Shown in pieces: positions 16,532 through 26,815 of a DNA stretch of 64,000 nt. The DNA lies in the NCBI GenBank assembly GCA_002842205.1, contig PHCI01000001.1:186001-250000 (forward strand). The letters run 5' to 3'. A model generated the notes under the pieces. That model was not told the DNA's origin and searched no databases. It saw only the letters and a program-made list of their open reading frames with translations. The position numbers and the translations under genes are program-made. The DNA is from Betaproteobacteria bacterium HGW-Betaproteobacteria-3 (GTDB taxonomy: Bacteria; Pseudomonadota; Gammaproteobacteria; Burkholderiales; Burkholderiaceae_C). Numbering within the stretch: position 1 is the first letter of the stretch; each line of letters opens with the position of its first letter.

Positions 16532-17644
16532 TCAATGGCCAGCGGCGGCGCTGGCATTCCCGCCACCCCCACTACCCAGTGACACAAAGCTTTCGGGGGT
16601 GCCGCCTTGCAGCACCCATTGCAGATCGGTCTCGGCGATCCAGTAGTCGCGCTGGGCGCCGATGGCATCGACGGTTGCCTGCGACTGGTTGCGGACCTCG
16701 CCCAGCAGATCCCATACGCTCTTGAGCATCCCGTTGTAGTGCAGCACCGTTTCTTCGGTGATGAATTCGCGTACCTTCAGCACCTCGTCACGGGCGCCGC
16801 TGGCCAGCGCGTGGCTGGTCTGATAGGCGTCCCATGCCAGCGCCAGATTGGCCTGGTTGTGCATTCGTTCGGTGCGCGACAGCTGGGCCTGCACCTGTGC
16901 AATACGTTGCTGCCATTCGCCCGGCACCAGTGCCTGCGCGGGCACTGCGGGGAGTTGGTCGGCAAGCGCCACGTCGGCGTGAACCCCCGTCAATCGCAAG
17001 GTCTTGAGCAGGCGCGCCTGCGCCTGTGTGGCGGCATATTGCGCACGCCGCAGATTCGCCTGCGCGGAAGACCGCGCCAGTTGCACCTGCGTCTGTTGCA
17101 GCGCGCTCCAGTTGCCCACGCGCACCATGCGCTCACCCAGTTCGGCGGCGGCTTCGGTGGCTTCCAGTGCTTGGCGATGGTGTTGCAAAACCTGTCGCGC
17201 CGCGACCGCCTCCAGCCAGGCGGTTTTGCTCTGCGCGGTCACGGCCAGAACGTCATCGATGCCGTCGACGATGCGCAGCAGACGCGGGTCCAGCTTCGGC
17301 CACTGACCGGACGCGATGAGTTCAGCATTTGCTGGCCCGAGCCGCAACAGCGGCATGACCAGATCCGGGTGCGCGATCCAGGCCTGGCGAATGGCTTCGC
17401 CGGAAGTCCGTAACGCGAGGCTCTCGGGTGGCAACTGGGGGTTGGGGGCCGGTGGCAGGTTGTTTTTCTCCCACTGGAGAACATCGGCGTGGCCACGCGG
17501 GTGCTGGCCCACGGCGTCGTTGGCGCCGCGCCAGCTCAGGTCTCCGGTTGCCGGTGTGGTCTGTGCGGGCAAGGAAAAAGGCAGCGCCGCCAAGCCGACC
17601 ATCAAGGCCTGCCAGACGATCCGTGGAGGACATAGAAAACTCAC
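16532..17644 (-). CDS. TolC-like outer-membrane factor of the copper operon
   Basis: 370 residues from GTG at 17644, chosen because AAGGAG lies nine bases upstream and a signal peptide follows (ALMVGLAALPFSLPAQ). The body is long, helical and coiled-coil prone, with Ala/Gln-rich heptads (ALEATEAAAELGERMVRVGN, SRTERMHNQANLALAWDAYQ) characteristic of the outer membrane efflux protein family. No inner-membrane pump or adaptor is encoded next to it, so it may serve a distant one. It is the first gene of the minus-strand copper operon, divergent from copR. Confidence 0.8.
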   Translation of the reverse strand: MSFLCPPRIVWQALMVGLAALPFSLPAQTTPATGDLSWRGANDAVGQHPRGHADVLQWEKNNLPPAPNPQLPPESLALRTSGEAIRQAWIAHPDLVMPLLRLGPANAELIASGQWPKLDPRLLRIVDGIDDVLAVTAQSKTAWLEAVAARQVLQHHRQALEATEAAAELGERMVRVGNWSALQQTQVQLARSSAQANLRRAQYAATQAQARLLKTLRLTGVHADVALADQLPAVPAQALVPGEWQQRIAQVQAQLSRTERMHNQANLALAWDAYQTSHALASGARDEVLKVREFITEETVLHYNGMLKSVWDLLGEVRNQSQATVDAIGAQRDYWIAETDLQWVLQGGTPESFVSLGSGGGGNASAAAGH

Positions 17645-17720
17645 TGCATTGGCTCCTTTGATGTGAATCAAGCGAACCGGAGTTTGCAGGGGTGACGCCG
17701 TCGGTAAGCTGTCGGGCACA

Positions 17721-17734
17721 TTACAAAGTTGTCA
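17721..17734. promoter_or_regulatory. Putative CopR/CusR box
   Basis: TTACAAAGTTGTCA between the divergent copper operon and copR is an imperfect inverted repeat (TTACAA / TTGTCA) matching, from memory, the TGACAA-N2-TTGTCA core bound by CusR/CopR regulators. It probably activates both sides. Confidence 0.55.
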
Positions 17735-17787
17735 GCTTCGGTTGCGCAAGGCTGCCAGGGACGAAAATCGAAGGCAGGAGACGCACT

Positions 17788-18471
17788 GTGAAAATTCTGA
17801 TCGTCGAAGATGAACCCAAAACAGGTGATTACCTGCGCCAGGGGTTGCGTGAGGCGGGGTTTGTGGTCGAATTGGCCACCGATGGCATCGACGGACTGCA
17901 CCACGCCCTTGAGGGTGACCACGACCTGGTGATTCTGGACGTCATGCTCCCGGGCATGGACGGCTGGCAAGTTCTGAAAAGCCTTCGCGAGCGCGGGCGC
18001 GAAGTGCCGGTGCTGTTTTTGACGGCGCGCGATCAGGTGGACGACCGCGTCAGGGGCCTGGAGTTGGGCGCCGACGATTACCTGGTCAAGCCGTTTTCGT
18101 TCTCCGAACTGCTGGCCCGGGTGCGCACCATCCTGCGGCGCGGTCGAACGGGCATTGAGGTCACCACCCTGAAGGTTGCCGATCTGGAGCTCGACCTGCT
18201 GCGCCGCCGCGTCACCCGGGCCGGGCGCCGGATTGACCTGACGGCCAAGGAGTTTGGCCTGCTGGAGTTGCTGATGCGCCGGCAGGGGGAGGTCTTGCCC
18301 CGCTCGCTGATCGCATCCCAGGTGTGGGACATGAACTTCGACAGCGACACCAATGTGATCGAGGTCGCGATCCGGCGGCTGCGGGCCAAGATGGACGAGG
18401 GCTTTGAATCGCGCTTGTTGCAGACAGTGCGGGGCATGGGCTACGTGCTGGAACTGCCGGAATCCCGCTGA
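17788..18471 (+). CDS. copR: OmpR-family response regulator, CopR/CusR-like
   Basis: 227 residues from GTG at 17788, with AGGAG seven bases upstream. The receiver domain has the phospho-acceptor Asp51 ([14 protein letters not shown]), the switch Thr in VLFLTARDQ and Lys in [14 protein letters not shown]. The winged-helix output domain ends [12 protein letters not shown]. The sequence is closest in feel to heavy-metal regulators CusR/CopR, and the divergent copper genes support that. The stop overlaps the histidine kinase start by one base (TGATG). Confidence 0.88.
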   Translation: MKILIVEDEPKTGDYLRQGLREAGFVVELATDGIDGLHHALEGDHDLVILDVMLPGMDGWQVLKSLRERGREVPVLFLTARDQVDDRVRGLELGADDYLVKPFSFSELLARVRTILRRGRTGIEVTTLKVADLELDLLRRRVTRAGRRIDLTAKEFGLLELLMRRQGEVLPRSLIASQVWDMNFDSDTNVIEVAIRRLRAKMDEGFESRLLQTVRGMGYVLELPESR

Positions 18472-19889
18472 TGCTGGCACGCCTGACGCTGACGGCGCGG
18501 TTGACCGTTTTCTACACGCTGGTGTCGGCCGTGGTTTTGTCGGGCCTGGGCGTGTTGATGGCGCTGGCAACCCACCGGCACTTCATTGATCTTGATCGCA
18601 TTTACCTGCAAGACAAAGCCCAGTTGGTTCAGAAGTTCATCACGGAAACACCGCAGGCGCAATTGCTGGTTTCGCGATTGGATGAGTTGCGGGAAAGCCA
18701 TCACGACCTGCACCTCCAGTTGAGGCGTGGCGATGGCGAGACCGTGTACGGCGGCGAGGACATTTTGTTTCCAGACGGGCTGGCTGCGTCCGAGACCTCG
18801 ACCACCCCCTTCGACTGGCGTGATGGCACCCGGCAGTTGCGCGGGATCAGCCTGGAGCTGGACGGGCCGATGGCACCGGGAAGCCTGGTCAACGAGGGGC
18901 AAAAAATGCGCCTGCTGATTGCGCTGGACACGCTGCACCACACGCACTTCATGGCCGACCTGCTCCAGACGCTGGTGCTTTATCTGTTGGCGGCCACCCT
19001 GCTCAGCGGGATGCTGGGTTGGTGGGCCGCACGCAGCGGGCTGGCGCCCTTGCGCATCATGAAGGAGCGCGCCATGGTGGTGACCGCGCACAAGCTCGAC
19101 CAGCGCATGCCGGTCGATGCCGTTCCCGTGGAGATGGCCGATCTGGCCCAGAGTCTCAACACCATGCTGGAGCGGCTGGAAACGGATTTCTCCCGGCTGC
19201 TGGAGTTCTCCGGTGACCTGGCGCATGAACTGAGAACGCCCATCAGCAATTTGTTGACGCAGACTCAGGTGTCGTTGGCGCAACAGCGTGATGCCGCAGC
19301 CTACCGGGAGATTCTTGCCTCCAACGCCGAGGAGTTCCAGCGGCTGGCGCGCATGGTGTCCGACATGCTGTTTCTGGCCAAGGCCGAACACGGGCTGGCG
19401 TTGCCGCACCGGGAGGCCATTTCATTGGAACGCGAAGTACAGGCCTTGTTCGATTTCTATGACGCCGTGGCCGACGAGAAGGGCGTCCACCTGCGCCTGA
19501 GCGGCCGCGCCAATGTGGCGGGCGATCACCTGATGATCCGGCGGGCCATCAGCAACCTGTTGTCGAATGCGGTGCGGCATGCGCCCGCGGAATCGGCGGT
19601 CGAGGTCACGATTGCGCAGGTCGAAGGCGCGACGGCCTTGTGCGTGTCCAATGCGGGGGCGCCGATCGACGGCGCCCAACTGCCCCGGTTGTTCGACCGG
19701 TTTTATCGGGTGGACAAGTCGCGTGCGCATCCGGAATCGGACGGCACGGGTCTGGGGCTGTCCATTACCCGGGCCATCATGATGGCGCACGGCGGCACGG
19801 CATCGGTTTCATCCGGGAACGGACGAATCACTTTTTGCTTGCGATTTTCCGGACAAAGCGGGAGGGCGCAAGCCACCTTCGACCTCTGA
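18471..19889 (+). CDS. copS: Heavy-metal sensor histidine kinase, CopS/CusS-like
   Basis: 472 residues. Two transmembrane segments (TVFYTLVSAVVLSGLGVLMA and LVLYLLAATLLSGMLGWWAA) flank a periplasmic sensor loop. HAMP follows, then the H-box FSGDLAHELRTPISNLLTQT, N-box RRAISNLLSNAVRHAP, and G-boxes SDGTGLGLSITRAIMMAHGG. It matches the architecture of the heavy-metal sensor kinase family, which detects periplasmic Cu(I) or Ag(I) and phosphorylates CopR. The start overlaps the copR stop. The C-terminus reads through to FDL with nothing missing. Confidence 0.88.
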   Translation: MLARLTLTARLTVFYTLVSAVVLSGLGVLMALATHRHFIDLDRIYLQDKAQLVQKFITETPQAQLLVSRLDELRESHHDLHLQLRRGDGETVYGGEDILFPDGLAASETSTTPFDWRDGTRQLRGISLELDGPMAPGSLVNEGQKMRLLIALDTLHHTHFMADLLQTLVLYLLAATLLSGMLGWWAARSGLAPLRIMKERAMVVTAHKLDQRMPVDAVPVEMADLAQSLNTMLERLETDFSRLLEFSGDLAHELRTPISNLLTQTQVSLAQQRDAAAYREILASNAEEFQRLARMVSDMLFLAKAEHGLALPHREAISLEREVQALFDFYDAVADEKGVHLRLSGRANVAGDHLMIRRAISNLLSNAVRHAPAESAVEVTIAQVEGATALCVSNAGAPIDGAQLPRLFDRFYRVDKSRAHPESDGTGLGLSITRAIMMAHGGTASVSSGNGRITFCLRFSGQSGRAQATFDL

Positions 19890-19900
19890 GGGACCGGTCG

Positions 19901-20446
19901 TCAGCGCGCCGTGATCATCCGCGAACCCAGCGCGAACACCGAGTTGGGCACGTCGCGCGGAATGCGCGGGGCCGGGGGCTTGGCGTAAACCGCATGCTTG
20001 GCCTTGGCGGGCGCGGCGTCCACGCTGACCCCTTTGGCCAGCTGTTCGTTCACCAGACTGCGCAGTGAAATACCTTGCAGGTGGACCATCATGCGGGCGT
20101 TCAGGGCGGCCCACAGGTCGGCCGTCATGGAGAGGTCGCCCAGCGCTGCTTCGGATTCGGCCGCTTCACGGGTATGGGATGGGCCACCGGGCTGTTCGAT
20201 GGCGGCAATGATGTCGGCCACCGAGATGGTTTCAGCATTGCGCCCCAGCGAATAGCCGCCGCCGGGGCCGCGGGTGCTTTCCACCAGGCCGCTGCGGCGC
20301 AGTTTGCTGAACATCTGCTCCAGATAGGACACCGAAACCTTTTGCCGGGCGCTGATGGCGGCCAGCGCCACGGGGCCGCTGCGCGCGCGCAGCGCGATGT
20401 CCAGCATGGCGGCCACTGCAAAGCGGCCTTGGGTGGTCAGTCGCAT
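19901..20446 (-). CDS. Rrf2/IscR-like regulator lacking cluster cysteines
   Basis: 181 residues from the ATG at 20446, with GAGGAG six bases upstream. The winged helix MRLTTQGRFAVAAMLDIALR, VSVSYLEQMFSKLRRSGLVE and STRGPGGGYSLGR is nearly the IscR consensus, and the C-terminal helix SLRSLVNEQLAKGVSVD also matches. The loop that in IscR holds three cysteines for a [2Fe-2S] cluster (after AAIEQPGG) contains none here. The protein therefore cannot hold that cluster in the usual way and may bind DNA constitutively or sense something else. It is divergent from an NhaR-like LysR gene. Confidence 0.85.
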   Translation of the reverse strand: MRLTTQGRFAVAAMLDIALRARSGPVALAAISARQKVSVSYLEQMFSKLRRSGLVESTRGPGGGYSLGRNAETISVADIIAAIEQPGGPSHTREAAESEAALGDLSMTADLWAALNARMMVHLQGISLRSLVNEQLAKGVSVDAAPAKAKHAVYAKPPAPRIPRDVPNSVFALGSRMITAR

Positions 20447-20541
20447 GAAATTCTCCTCAAGCGTCAGGGTGAAACAAATGCATCGGGTGCTTCTGCATAT
20501 TGCACCGGATGCGCCAATCTTCAATGTACGGTAGCCAACAC

Positions 20542-20579
20542 TTCGAGTAAATTCGTATTTAAAAGTTTTTTACTTCGAA
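20542..20579. promoter_or_regulatory. Imperfect inverted repeat between rrf2-like and lysR-type genes
   Basis: TTCGAGTAAA (20542-20551) and TTTACTTCGAA (20569-20579) are inverted copies with one inserted base, in an AT-rich stretch just upstream of the LysR gene. It is a candidate operator or promoter element; the binder is unknown. Confidence 0.4.
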
Positions 20580-20617
20580 AAAACCGAATAATTAAACGCC
20601 ATGCGGCAATTGGAGCC

Positions 20618-21520
20618 ATGATGAACTACAAACACCTTCACTACTTTTGGGTGACGGCCCGGGCAGGCGGCATCATGCGGGCGGGTGAGCAGCTGCACAC
20701 CACGCCCCAAACGCTGTCCGGACAGATCAAGTTATTGGAAGACTCCCTGGGGCACCGTTTGTTCCGCAAAAGTGGCCGCCAGCTGGCATTGACCGAAGAG
20801 GGGCGCGTGGCGCTGGGCTATGCCGACGAGATCTTCGCGCTGGGTACCGAGCTCGAGAGCGCCGTCAAACAGGCGGGCGGGGACCGTCGTGCGCTGGAGT
20901 TCCGCGTGGGTGTGGCCGATTCGGTGGCCAAGTCGGTCGCGTACCGGCTGCTTGAGCCTGCGCTCCAGATGACAGAGCCCGTGCGCATGATCGGCCACGA
21001 AGGCAAGTTGCCCGATCTGCTGGCCCAACTGGCCGTGCACCGGCTCGATCTGGTGATCGCCGACGAACCCATGCCCCGGCGCATGAGTGTCAAGGCGTTC
21101 AACCACCCGCTGGGGTCCAGCCCGGTGAGCTTCCTGTGTGCGCCTTCACTGCGCGCGGCGATCCAGGGGCCGTTCCCGCAATGCCTGAACGGCGTGCCCA
21201 TGCTGATCCAGGGCGCGGCATCGTCGGTGCGCCAGCAGTTCGAGAGCTGGCTCACGCGGCACAACCTGCATCCACGCATCGTGGGTGAATTCGACGACGG
21301 CGCCCTCATGAACGCCTTTGGCCGCGAAGGCCGTGGCGTCTTCATGGCGCCGCGCGTTCTGGAGGCCGAGGTCGAGGCGCACTATGGCGTCAGCGTGATC
21401 GGCCGCAGCGACGAGCTGGTGGAGCATTTCCATGCCATCTCGGTCGAGCGGCGCATCAAACATCCTTGCGTGGTGGCCATCACACAGGCCGCGCGCGGGC
21501 GGCTGTTCGGAATCGCGTGA
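20618..21520 (+). CDS. LysR-family regulator, NhaR-like
   Basis: 300 residues. The N-terminal helix-turn-helix MMNYKHLHYFWVTARAGGIM, GEQLHTTPQTLSGQIKLLED, LGHRLFRKSGRQLALTEEG is characteristic of the NhaR subgroup (the HYFWVTAREG-like start), which activates sodium/proton antiporter genes in E. coli. The effector domain follows without gaps. Two in-frame ATGs occur at 20618 and 20621; the GGAG at 20612 is better spaced for the second. No antiporter gene is nearby, so the target is unknown. Confidence 0.85.
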   Translation: MMNYKHLHYFWVTARAGGIMRAGEQLHTTPQTLSGQIKLLEDSLGHRLFRKSGRQLALTEEGRVALGYADEIFALGTELESAVKQAGGDRRALEFRVGVADSVAKSVAYRLLEPALQMTEPVRMIGHEGKLPDLLAQLAVHRLDLVIADEPMPRRMSVKAFNHPLGSSPVSFLCAPSLRAAIQGPFPQCLNGVPMLIQGAASSVRQQFESWLTRHNLHPRIVGEFDDGALMNAFGREGRGVFMAPRVLEAEVEAHYGVSVIGRSDELVEHFHAISVERRIKHPCVVAITQAARGRLFGIA

Positions 21521-21547
21521 GGGGGTGCTGGAGCCGATCTGAATCCG

Positions 21548-21613
21548 AATTGCTACCAATAGTGAAGCGTCATGTCGCCATTTCGCGGGGGCTGAAGGCC
21601 GATTTTTTACAAA
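21548..21613 (+). repeat. Family A interspersed repeat, copy 3
   Basis: A diverged copy: ATTGCTACCAATAGTGAAGC, then GTCGCCATTTCGCGGGGG, CTGAAGGCC and a T-rich tail ending ACAAAT. Confidence 0.7.
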
Positions 21614-21860
21614 TACCCGGCCCATGGCGGCAACGGCCTGCCTTCCATCGCGCGCTACCTCCACCACCACACAGCGCGTCACCACTGGCGGCGCCTCGCC
21701 GATGGGAAACGCGAGTTTGCGTTCGCGCAGGGCCACGTCGGCGGCGGTCACGCGGTCGAAGCGGCGCAGGGGTCGTTCCAGGATTCGTCGGCGATCTGCT
21801 CGACAAGGCGCCCCGGGTCGCTGATGTGGCGCTGGCAATCACGTACGCCGCACGCGCATC
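21605..21860 (-). pseudogene. Possible degraded coding remnant, frameshifted
   Basis: Two minus-strand frames give protein-like text that seems to join: QRHISDPGRLVEQIADESW in one, and, after a shift near 21775, RFDRVTAADVALRERKLAF, PIGEAPPVVTRCVVVEVARD in another. There is no start and the frame ends in the family A repeat. I could not assign the family. It may be the remains of a gene truncated by rearrangement; chance GC-rich coding potential is the alternative. Confidence 0.3.
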
Positions 21861-21910
21861 GCCCGGATCGGTTAGAAACGGGCTTCACCAGATTGACGGG
21901 AACCCCTTCC

Positions 21911-22537
21911 ATGACCCTCCAGTTGTACGCCTTCGACACCCCCAACGGCCGCAAGATCAGTGTGGCCCTGGAGGAGATGAACCTGCCCTACACCGTGCAC
22001 GTGGTGCACATCGGCAAGGACGAGCAGTTCGCGCCCGATTTCCTCAAGATCAGCCCCAACAACAAGATCCCGGCCATCGTGGACCCCGACGGCCCGGGTG
22101 GCCAGCCGATCAGCGTGTTCGAGTCGGGCGCGATCCTGCTGTACCTGGGTGAAAAGACCGGCCAGTTTCTGCCCCGGGACCTGCGCGCGCGCGTGCCGGT
22201 GCTCGAATGGCTGATGTTCCAGATGGGCGGCTTCGGGCCCATGCCCGGCCAGGTGCACCACTTCCTGACGCTCCAGGACGAGGCCGACCAGCGCTACGGC
22301 CTGGCACGGTTTTCCACCGAGACGCGGCGGCTCTATGGCGTGATGGACCGGCGTCTGGCCAGGCACGAGTTTTTTGCCGGCGAACTGTCGGTGGCCGACT
22401 TCGCCATCCTCGGCTGGGCCTGGCGCCACGCCCGCCACCGCGTGGACCTGGCCGAGTTTCCCAACGTTCAGCGCTGGTACGAGGCCATGATGGCGCGCCC
22501 CGCCGTGCAGCGCGGGTTTGCGGTGCCGCTCGGCTGA
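21911..22537 (+). CDS. Glutathione S-transferase family protein (YfcG/Ure2p-like)
   Basis: 208 residues. The N-terminal thioredoxin-fold domain reads LQLYAFDTPNGRKISVALEE, then KISPNNKIPAIVDPDGPGGQ and the glutathione-binding SVFESGAILLYLGEK. The TPNGRK start and the SPNNKIPAIVD loop are typical of the YfcG/Ure2p-like nu-class, which act as disulphide-bond oxidoreductases. The C-terminal helical domain contains the N-capping motif LSVADFAILGW. It is convergent with the drug-exporter gene, whose stop abuts its own. Confidence 0.9.
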   Translation: MTLQLYAFDTPNGRKISVALEEMNLPYTVHVVHIGKDEQFAPDFLKISPNNKIPAIVDPDGPGGQPISVFESGAILLYLGEKTGQFLPRDLRARVPVLEWLMFQMGGFGPMPGQVHHFLTLQDEADQRYGLARFSTETRRLYGVMDRRLARHEFFAGELSVADFAILGWAWRHARHRVDLAEFPNVQRWYEAMMARPAVQRGFAVPLG

Positions 22538-23767
22538 TCAGCCCTCGACCGCGCGCCCGATCTCGGGCCAGCGCGTGTGCAGGACCACCCAGGCCACCAG
22601 GCCGATGCACATCATCAGCAGCGAGGCCAGGGCCAGCAGGACGGTCGAATGCATGATCAGCGGGGCAATCACGCCGGCCACCAGCCCGTTGGCGGTGGAG
22701 CCGATGAAGGCCTGCAACGACGAGGCCATGCCACGCCGCTCGGGGTGCAGGTCCAGCACCAGCAAGGTGACCACGGGCACCATCAGCGCCCAGCCGAACG
22801 CAAACACCGCCACCGGCAGCAGCGACCAGCCTGCGTGCGCCTTGAACAAAAGATTGGCCGCCAGATTCAGCAGCGACACCGACAGCATGATCACAAAGCC
22901 GTGGCGGATCTGGCGCTTGGGCGCGATCTTGCCGGCCATGCGCCCGCTGACCCACGCCCCCAGCATGATGCCGCTGATGGTCAGCACAAAGAACCAGAAG
23001 AACTGCGTGGGCGCCAGGCCCAGGTGGTCGCCCAGAAACGCGGGCGCGGCCAGCACGTAGAGAAACATGCCGTTGAACGGCACGCCGCTGGCCAGCGCCA
23101 GCAGCAGAAAGCGCGGGTTTGAGCCCAGTTGCCAGTAGCCGCGCAACAGGTGCGGCACATTGAAGGGCTGGCGCTGCGAAACGTGCAGTGTCTCGGGCAG
23201 CAGCCTGAAGTTGGCCGCCCACAGCAGCACGCCCACGCCGGTCAAAAACCAGAAGATGCTGTGCCAGCCGGTGTGCACGAACAGCCAGCCGCCGATGATG
23301 GGCGCGATGGCCGGGGCCACGCCAAAGTAGATCGTCACCTGGCTCATGACCTTTTGCGCCTGCGCGGGCGGGAACATGTCGCGGATGACCGCGCGCGACA
23401 CCACGATGCCCGCGCCCGTGGACAGCCCCTGCAGCGCCCGGAAGAACACCAGCTGCCCGATGCTATGCGACAGCGCGCAGCCGGCCGAGGCCAGCGTGAA
23501 CGCCGCGATGCCCCACAGCACCACGGGGCGGCGGCCGATGCTGTCGGACAGCGCGCCGTGAAACAGGTTCATGAAGGCAAAGCCGAACAGGTAGGCCGAC
23601 AGCGTCTGCTGCATCTCCACCGGCGTGGCGCCCAGCGACCGCGCAATGCCCGAGAACGCCGGGAGGTAGGTGTCAATGGAGAAAGGCCCGAGCATGCCGA
23701 GCACGGCCAGCAAAACGGCCAGGGCCCAGCGTGGGGCGCGCCAGAGGGTGTCGGCGTCGGGGTTCAT
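22538..23767 (-). CDS. Bcr/CflA family multidrug efflux MFS transporter
   Basis: 409 residues, about twelve transmembrane helices. Family signatures are clear: GPFSIDTYLPAF in helix 1, GALSDSIGRRPVVLWG in the loop between helices 2 and 3, and RALQGLSTGAGIVVSRAVIR in helix 4. Members export drugs or small metabolites by proton antiport across the inner membrane. It ends one base after the GST stop on the opposite strand, and lies upstream of, but on the same strand as, cbbR without obvious functional connection. Confidence 0.9.
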   Translation of the reverse strand: MNPDADTLWRAPRWALAVLLAVLGMLGPFSIDTYLPAFSGIARSLGATPVEMQQTLSAYLFGFAFMNLFHGALSDSIGRRPVVLWGIAAFTLASAGCALSHSIGQLVFFRALQGLSTGAGIVVSRAVIRDMFPPAQAQKVMSQVTIYFGVAPAIAPIIGGWLFVHTGWHSIFWFLTGVGVLLWAANFRLLPETLHVSQRQPFNVPHLLRGYWQLGSNPRFLLLALASGVPFNGMFLYVLAAPAFLGDHLGLAPTQFFWFFVLTISGIMLGAWVSGRMAGKIAPKRQIRHGFVIMLSVSLLNLAANLLFKAHAGWSLLPVAVFAFGWALMVPVVTLLVLDLHPERRGMASSLQAFIGSTANGLVAGVIAPLIMHSTVLLALASLLMMCIGLVAWVVLHTRWPEIGRAVEG

Positions 23768-23802
23768 CGTGGGGCAGCGGGAAAAAGGTTGGACCGGGAG
23801 TT

Positions 23803-24741
23803 TCAGGCGGCCGTCAGTTGCACATGGCGGCCAAACTGTTCGGCCAGAAACGATTCTCCACGCTCCAGAATGAAATAACGGAAGGCTTCGGCCGCTGGCG
23901 ACAGCAGCTTGGACAGCGTGTGTACCACGTTCCAGGCCCGCACGACGGGGGCGCCGTCCACGTCCAGCACGGCGATCAGGTGGTTGTCCAGTTCCAGTCC
24001 CAGCGTGTGCAGCGACAGAAAGCTCAGGCCCATGCCCGCCATCACCGCCTGCTTGATGGTTTCGTTGCTGTCGGTCTCCATGGCCACGCGCAGCTGGGGG
24101 TACGCCGGGCCCAGGAATTTCTCCATGGCGGCGCGGGTGCCCGAGCCAGTTTCGCGCGTGATGAAACCGTAGGGCAGCAGCGATTCGACCGGGTTGTGGG
24201 GGCGCCGCAGCAACGGGTGATCGACCGGCGCCACAAACACATGCGGGTGGGCCGCGAAGGGCTCGGCGCGCGTGGCGAGTTCCTTGGGCGGGCGGCCCAT
24301 GATGGCGATGTCCACCTCGTTGGCGTGCAGCATCTTCACGAGCTGCTCGCGGTTGCCGATGGCCAGCCGCACCTCGATGCCGCCGTGCTCCGTGCGGAAC
24401 TGCGTCAGCAGCCGAGGCAGAAAGTACTTGGCGGTGCTGACCATGCCGATGGTCAGCGTGCCGACTTCCAGCCGCTGCAGTCGCGCGGCAGCGTCCTCGG
24501 CGTCCTTGAGCGTGGCGAGGATCTTGCGCGCATAGACCAGCATGTATTCGCCCACCGTGGTCAACGCCACCTGGCGCCCGCTGCGCTCGAACAGCGGCAG
24601 CCCCACGTGGCCTTCCAGCTCCTTGACCTGCATGGTCACGGCCGGCGGCGTCAGGTGCAGCGCGGCCGCCGCCTTGGCAAAGCTCAGGTGGCGCGCCACC
24701 TCGTTGAACACGCGAAGTTGGCGAAAGGTGGCATTCTTCAT
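23803..24741 (-). CDS. cbbR: LysR-type Calvin-cycle regulator
   Basis: 312 residues. The helix-turn-helix is FRQLRVFNEVARHLSFAKAA, ALHLTPPAVTMQVKELEGHV, GLPLFERSGRQVALT, and a typical LysR effector domain follows with VSTAKYFLPRLL, the segment common in CbbR. It is divergent from cbbL with 108 bases between the starts, the classic arrangement in which CbbR activates the cbb operon in response to metabolites such as RuBP or NADPH. Identity as CbbR rests on this context plus sequence. Confidence 0.93.
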   Translation of the reverse strand: MKNATFRQLRVFNEVARHLSFAKAAAALHLTPPAVTMQVKELEGHVGLPLFERSGRQVALTTVGEYMLVYARKILATLKDAEDAAARLQRLEVGTLTIGMVSTAKYFLPRLLTQFRTEHGGIEVRLAIGNREQLVKMLHANEVDIAIMGRPPKELATRAEPFAAHPHVFVAPVDHPLLRRPHNPVESLLPYGFITRETGSGTRAAMEKFLGPAYPQLRVAMETDSNETIKQAVMAGMGLSFLSLHTLGLELDNHLIAVLDVDGAPVVRAWNVVHTLSKLLSPAAEAFRYFILERGESFLAEQFGRHVQLTAA

Positions 24742-24790
24742 TCAGTAAAACCTGAAGTTAAAACAAACAAATTGTGAATTTACCTTATTT
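24741..24790. promoter_or_regulatory. cbbR-cbbL divergent operator region
   Basis: This AT-rich stretch starts with TTCAG-N6-CTGAA (24741-24756), an inverted repeat overlapping the cbbR start, followed by several T-N-A half-sites (TTAAAA, TTGTGAATTTA). It is the expected location of the CbbR binding sites; exact boxes are inferred. Confidence 0.55.
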
Positions 24791-24792
24791 GA

Positions 24793-26307
<1,515 letters not shown>

Positions 26308-26318
26308 GGAGAACCACC

Positions 26319-26753
26319 ATGATGACCAACCCCACCGGCCGCATCACCCAGGGCCAGTTCAGCTTTCTGCCCGACCTGAGCGACGCCGAGATCACGCTGC
26401 AGATCGACTACGGCCTGCGCCGCGGCTACGCCTGGAGCGTTGAATACACCGACGACCCGCACCCGCGCAACACCTACTGGGAGATGTACGGCATGCCGAT
26501 GTTCGACCTGCAGGACGCCGCCGGCGTGCTGATGGAAGTCAACGCCTGCCGCCAGGCTTTCCCCCGGCACTACATCCGCCTGATGGCCTTTGACTCGACG
26601 CGCAACGTCGAGACCATCGCCATGAGCTTCATCGTCAACCGCCCCCGGACCGAGCCCGGCTTCATGCTGGAGCGCCAGGAGGTCAACGGCCGCTCGATCC
26701 GCTACACCACGCGCAGCTACGCGGCCGACCGGCCCGAAGGCGAGCGGCAATGA
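26319..26753 (+). CDS. cbbS: RuBisCO small subunit, red-type
   Basis: 144 residues (143 if the second in-frame ATG is used); GAGGAG precedes both. Conserved small-subunit segments are present: [40 protein letters not shown] and [20 protein letters not shown]. The extended C-terminus ([20 protein letters not shown]) forms the extra beta-hairpin of red-type enzymes. It lies eleven bases downstream of cbbL. A family A repeat begins immediately at its stop codon. Confidence 0.97.
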   Translation: MMTNPTGRITQGQFSFLPDLSDAEITLQIDYGLRRGYAWSVEYTDDPHPRNTYWEMYGMPMFDLQDAAGVLMEVNACRQAFPRHYIRLMAFDSTRNVETIAMSFIVNRPRTEPGFMLERQEVNGRSIRYTTRSYAADRPEGERQ

Positions 26754-26815
26754 GTTGCTATCTACAAGATAGCTAACTATGTCCATTTGACGGGGGCTAG
26801 AGGCCAATTTATTCA
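26754..26815 (+). repeat. Family A interspersed repeat, copy 4 (cbbS-cbbX junction)
   Basis: The best stem of the family: GCTATCT-ACA-AGATAGC (26757-26773), then CATTTGACGGGGGCTAGAGG, CC and a tail ending TTATTC. It fills the whole gap between the cbbS stop and the cbbX ATG. Confidence 0.85.

Larger units (their letters stand above)
21521..21910. other. Gap with family A repeat and possible gene remnant
   Basis: 390 bases without an intact gene. The first part holds family A copy 3. The rest shows protein-like minus-strand reading frames that appear broken. Confidence 0.4.
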
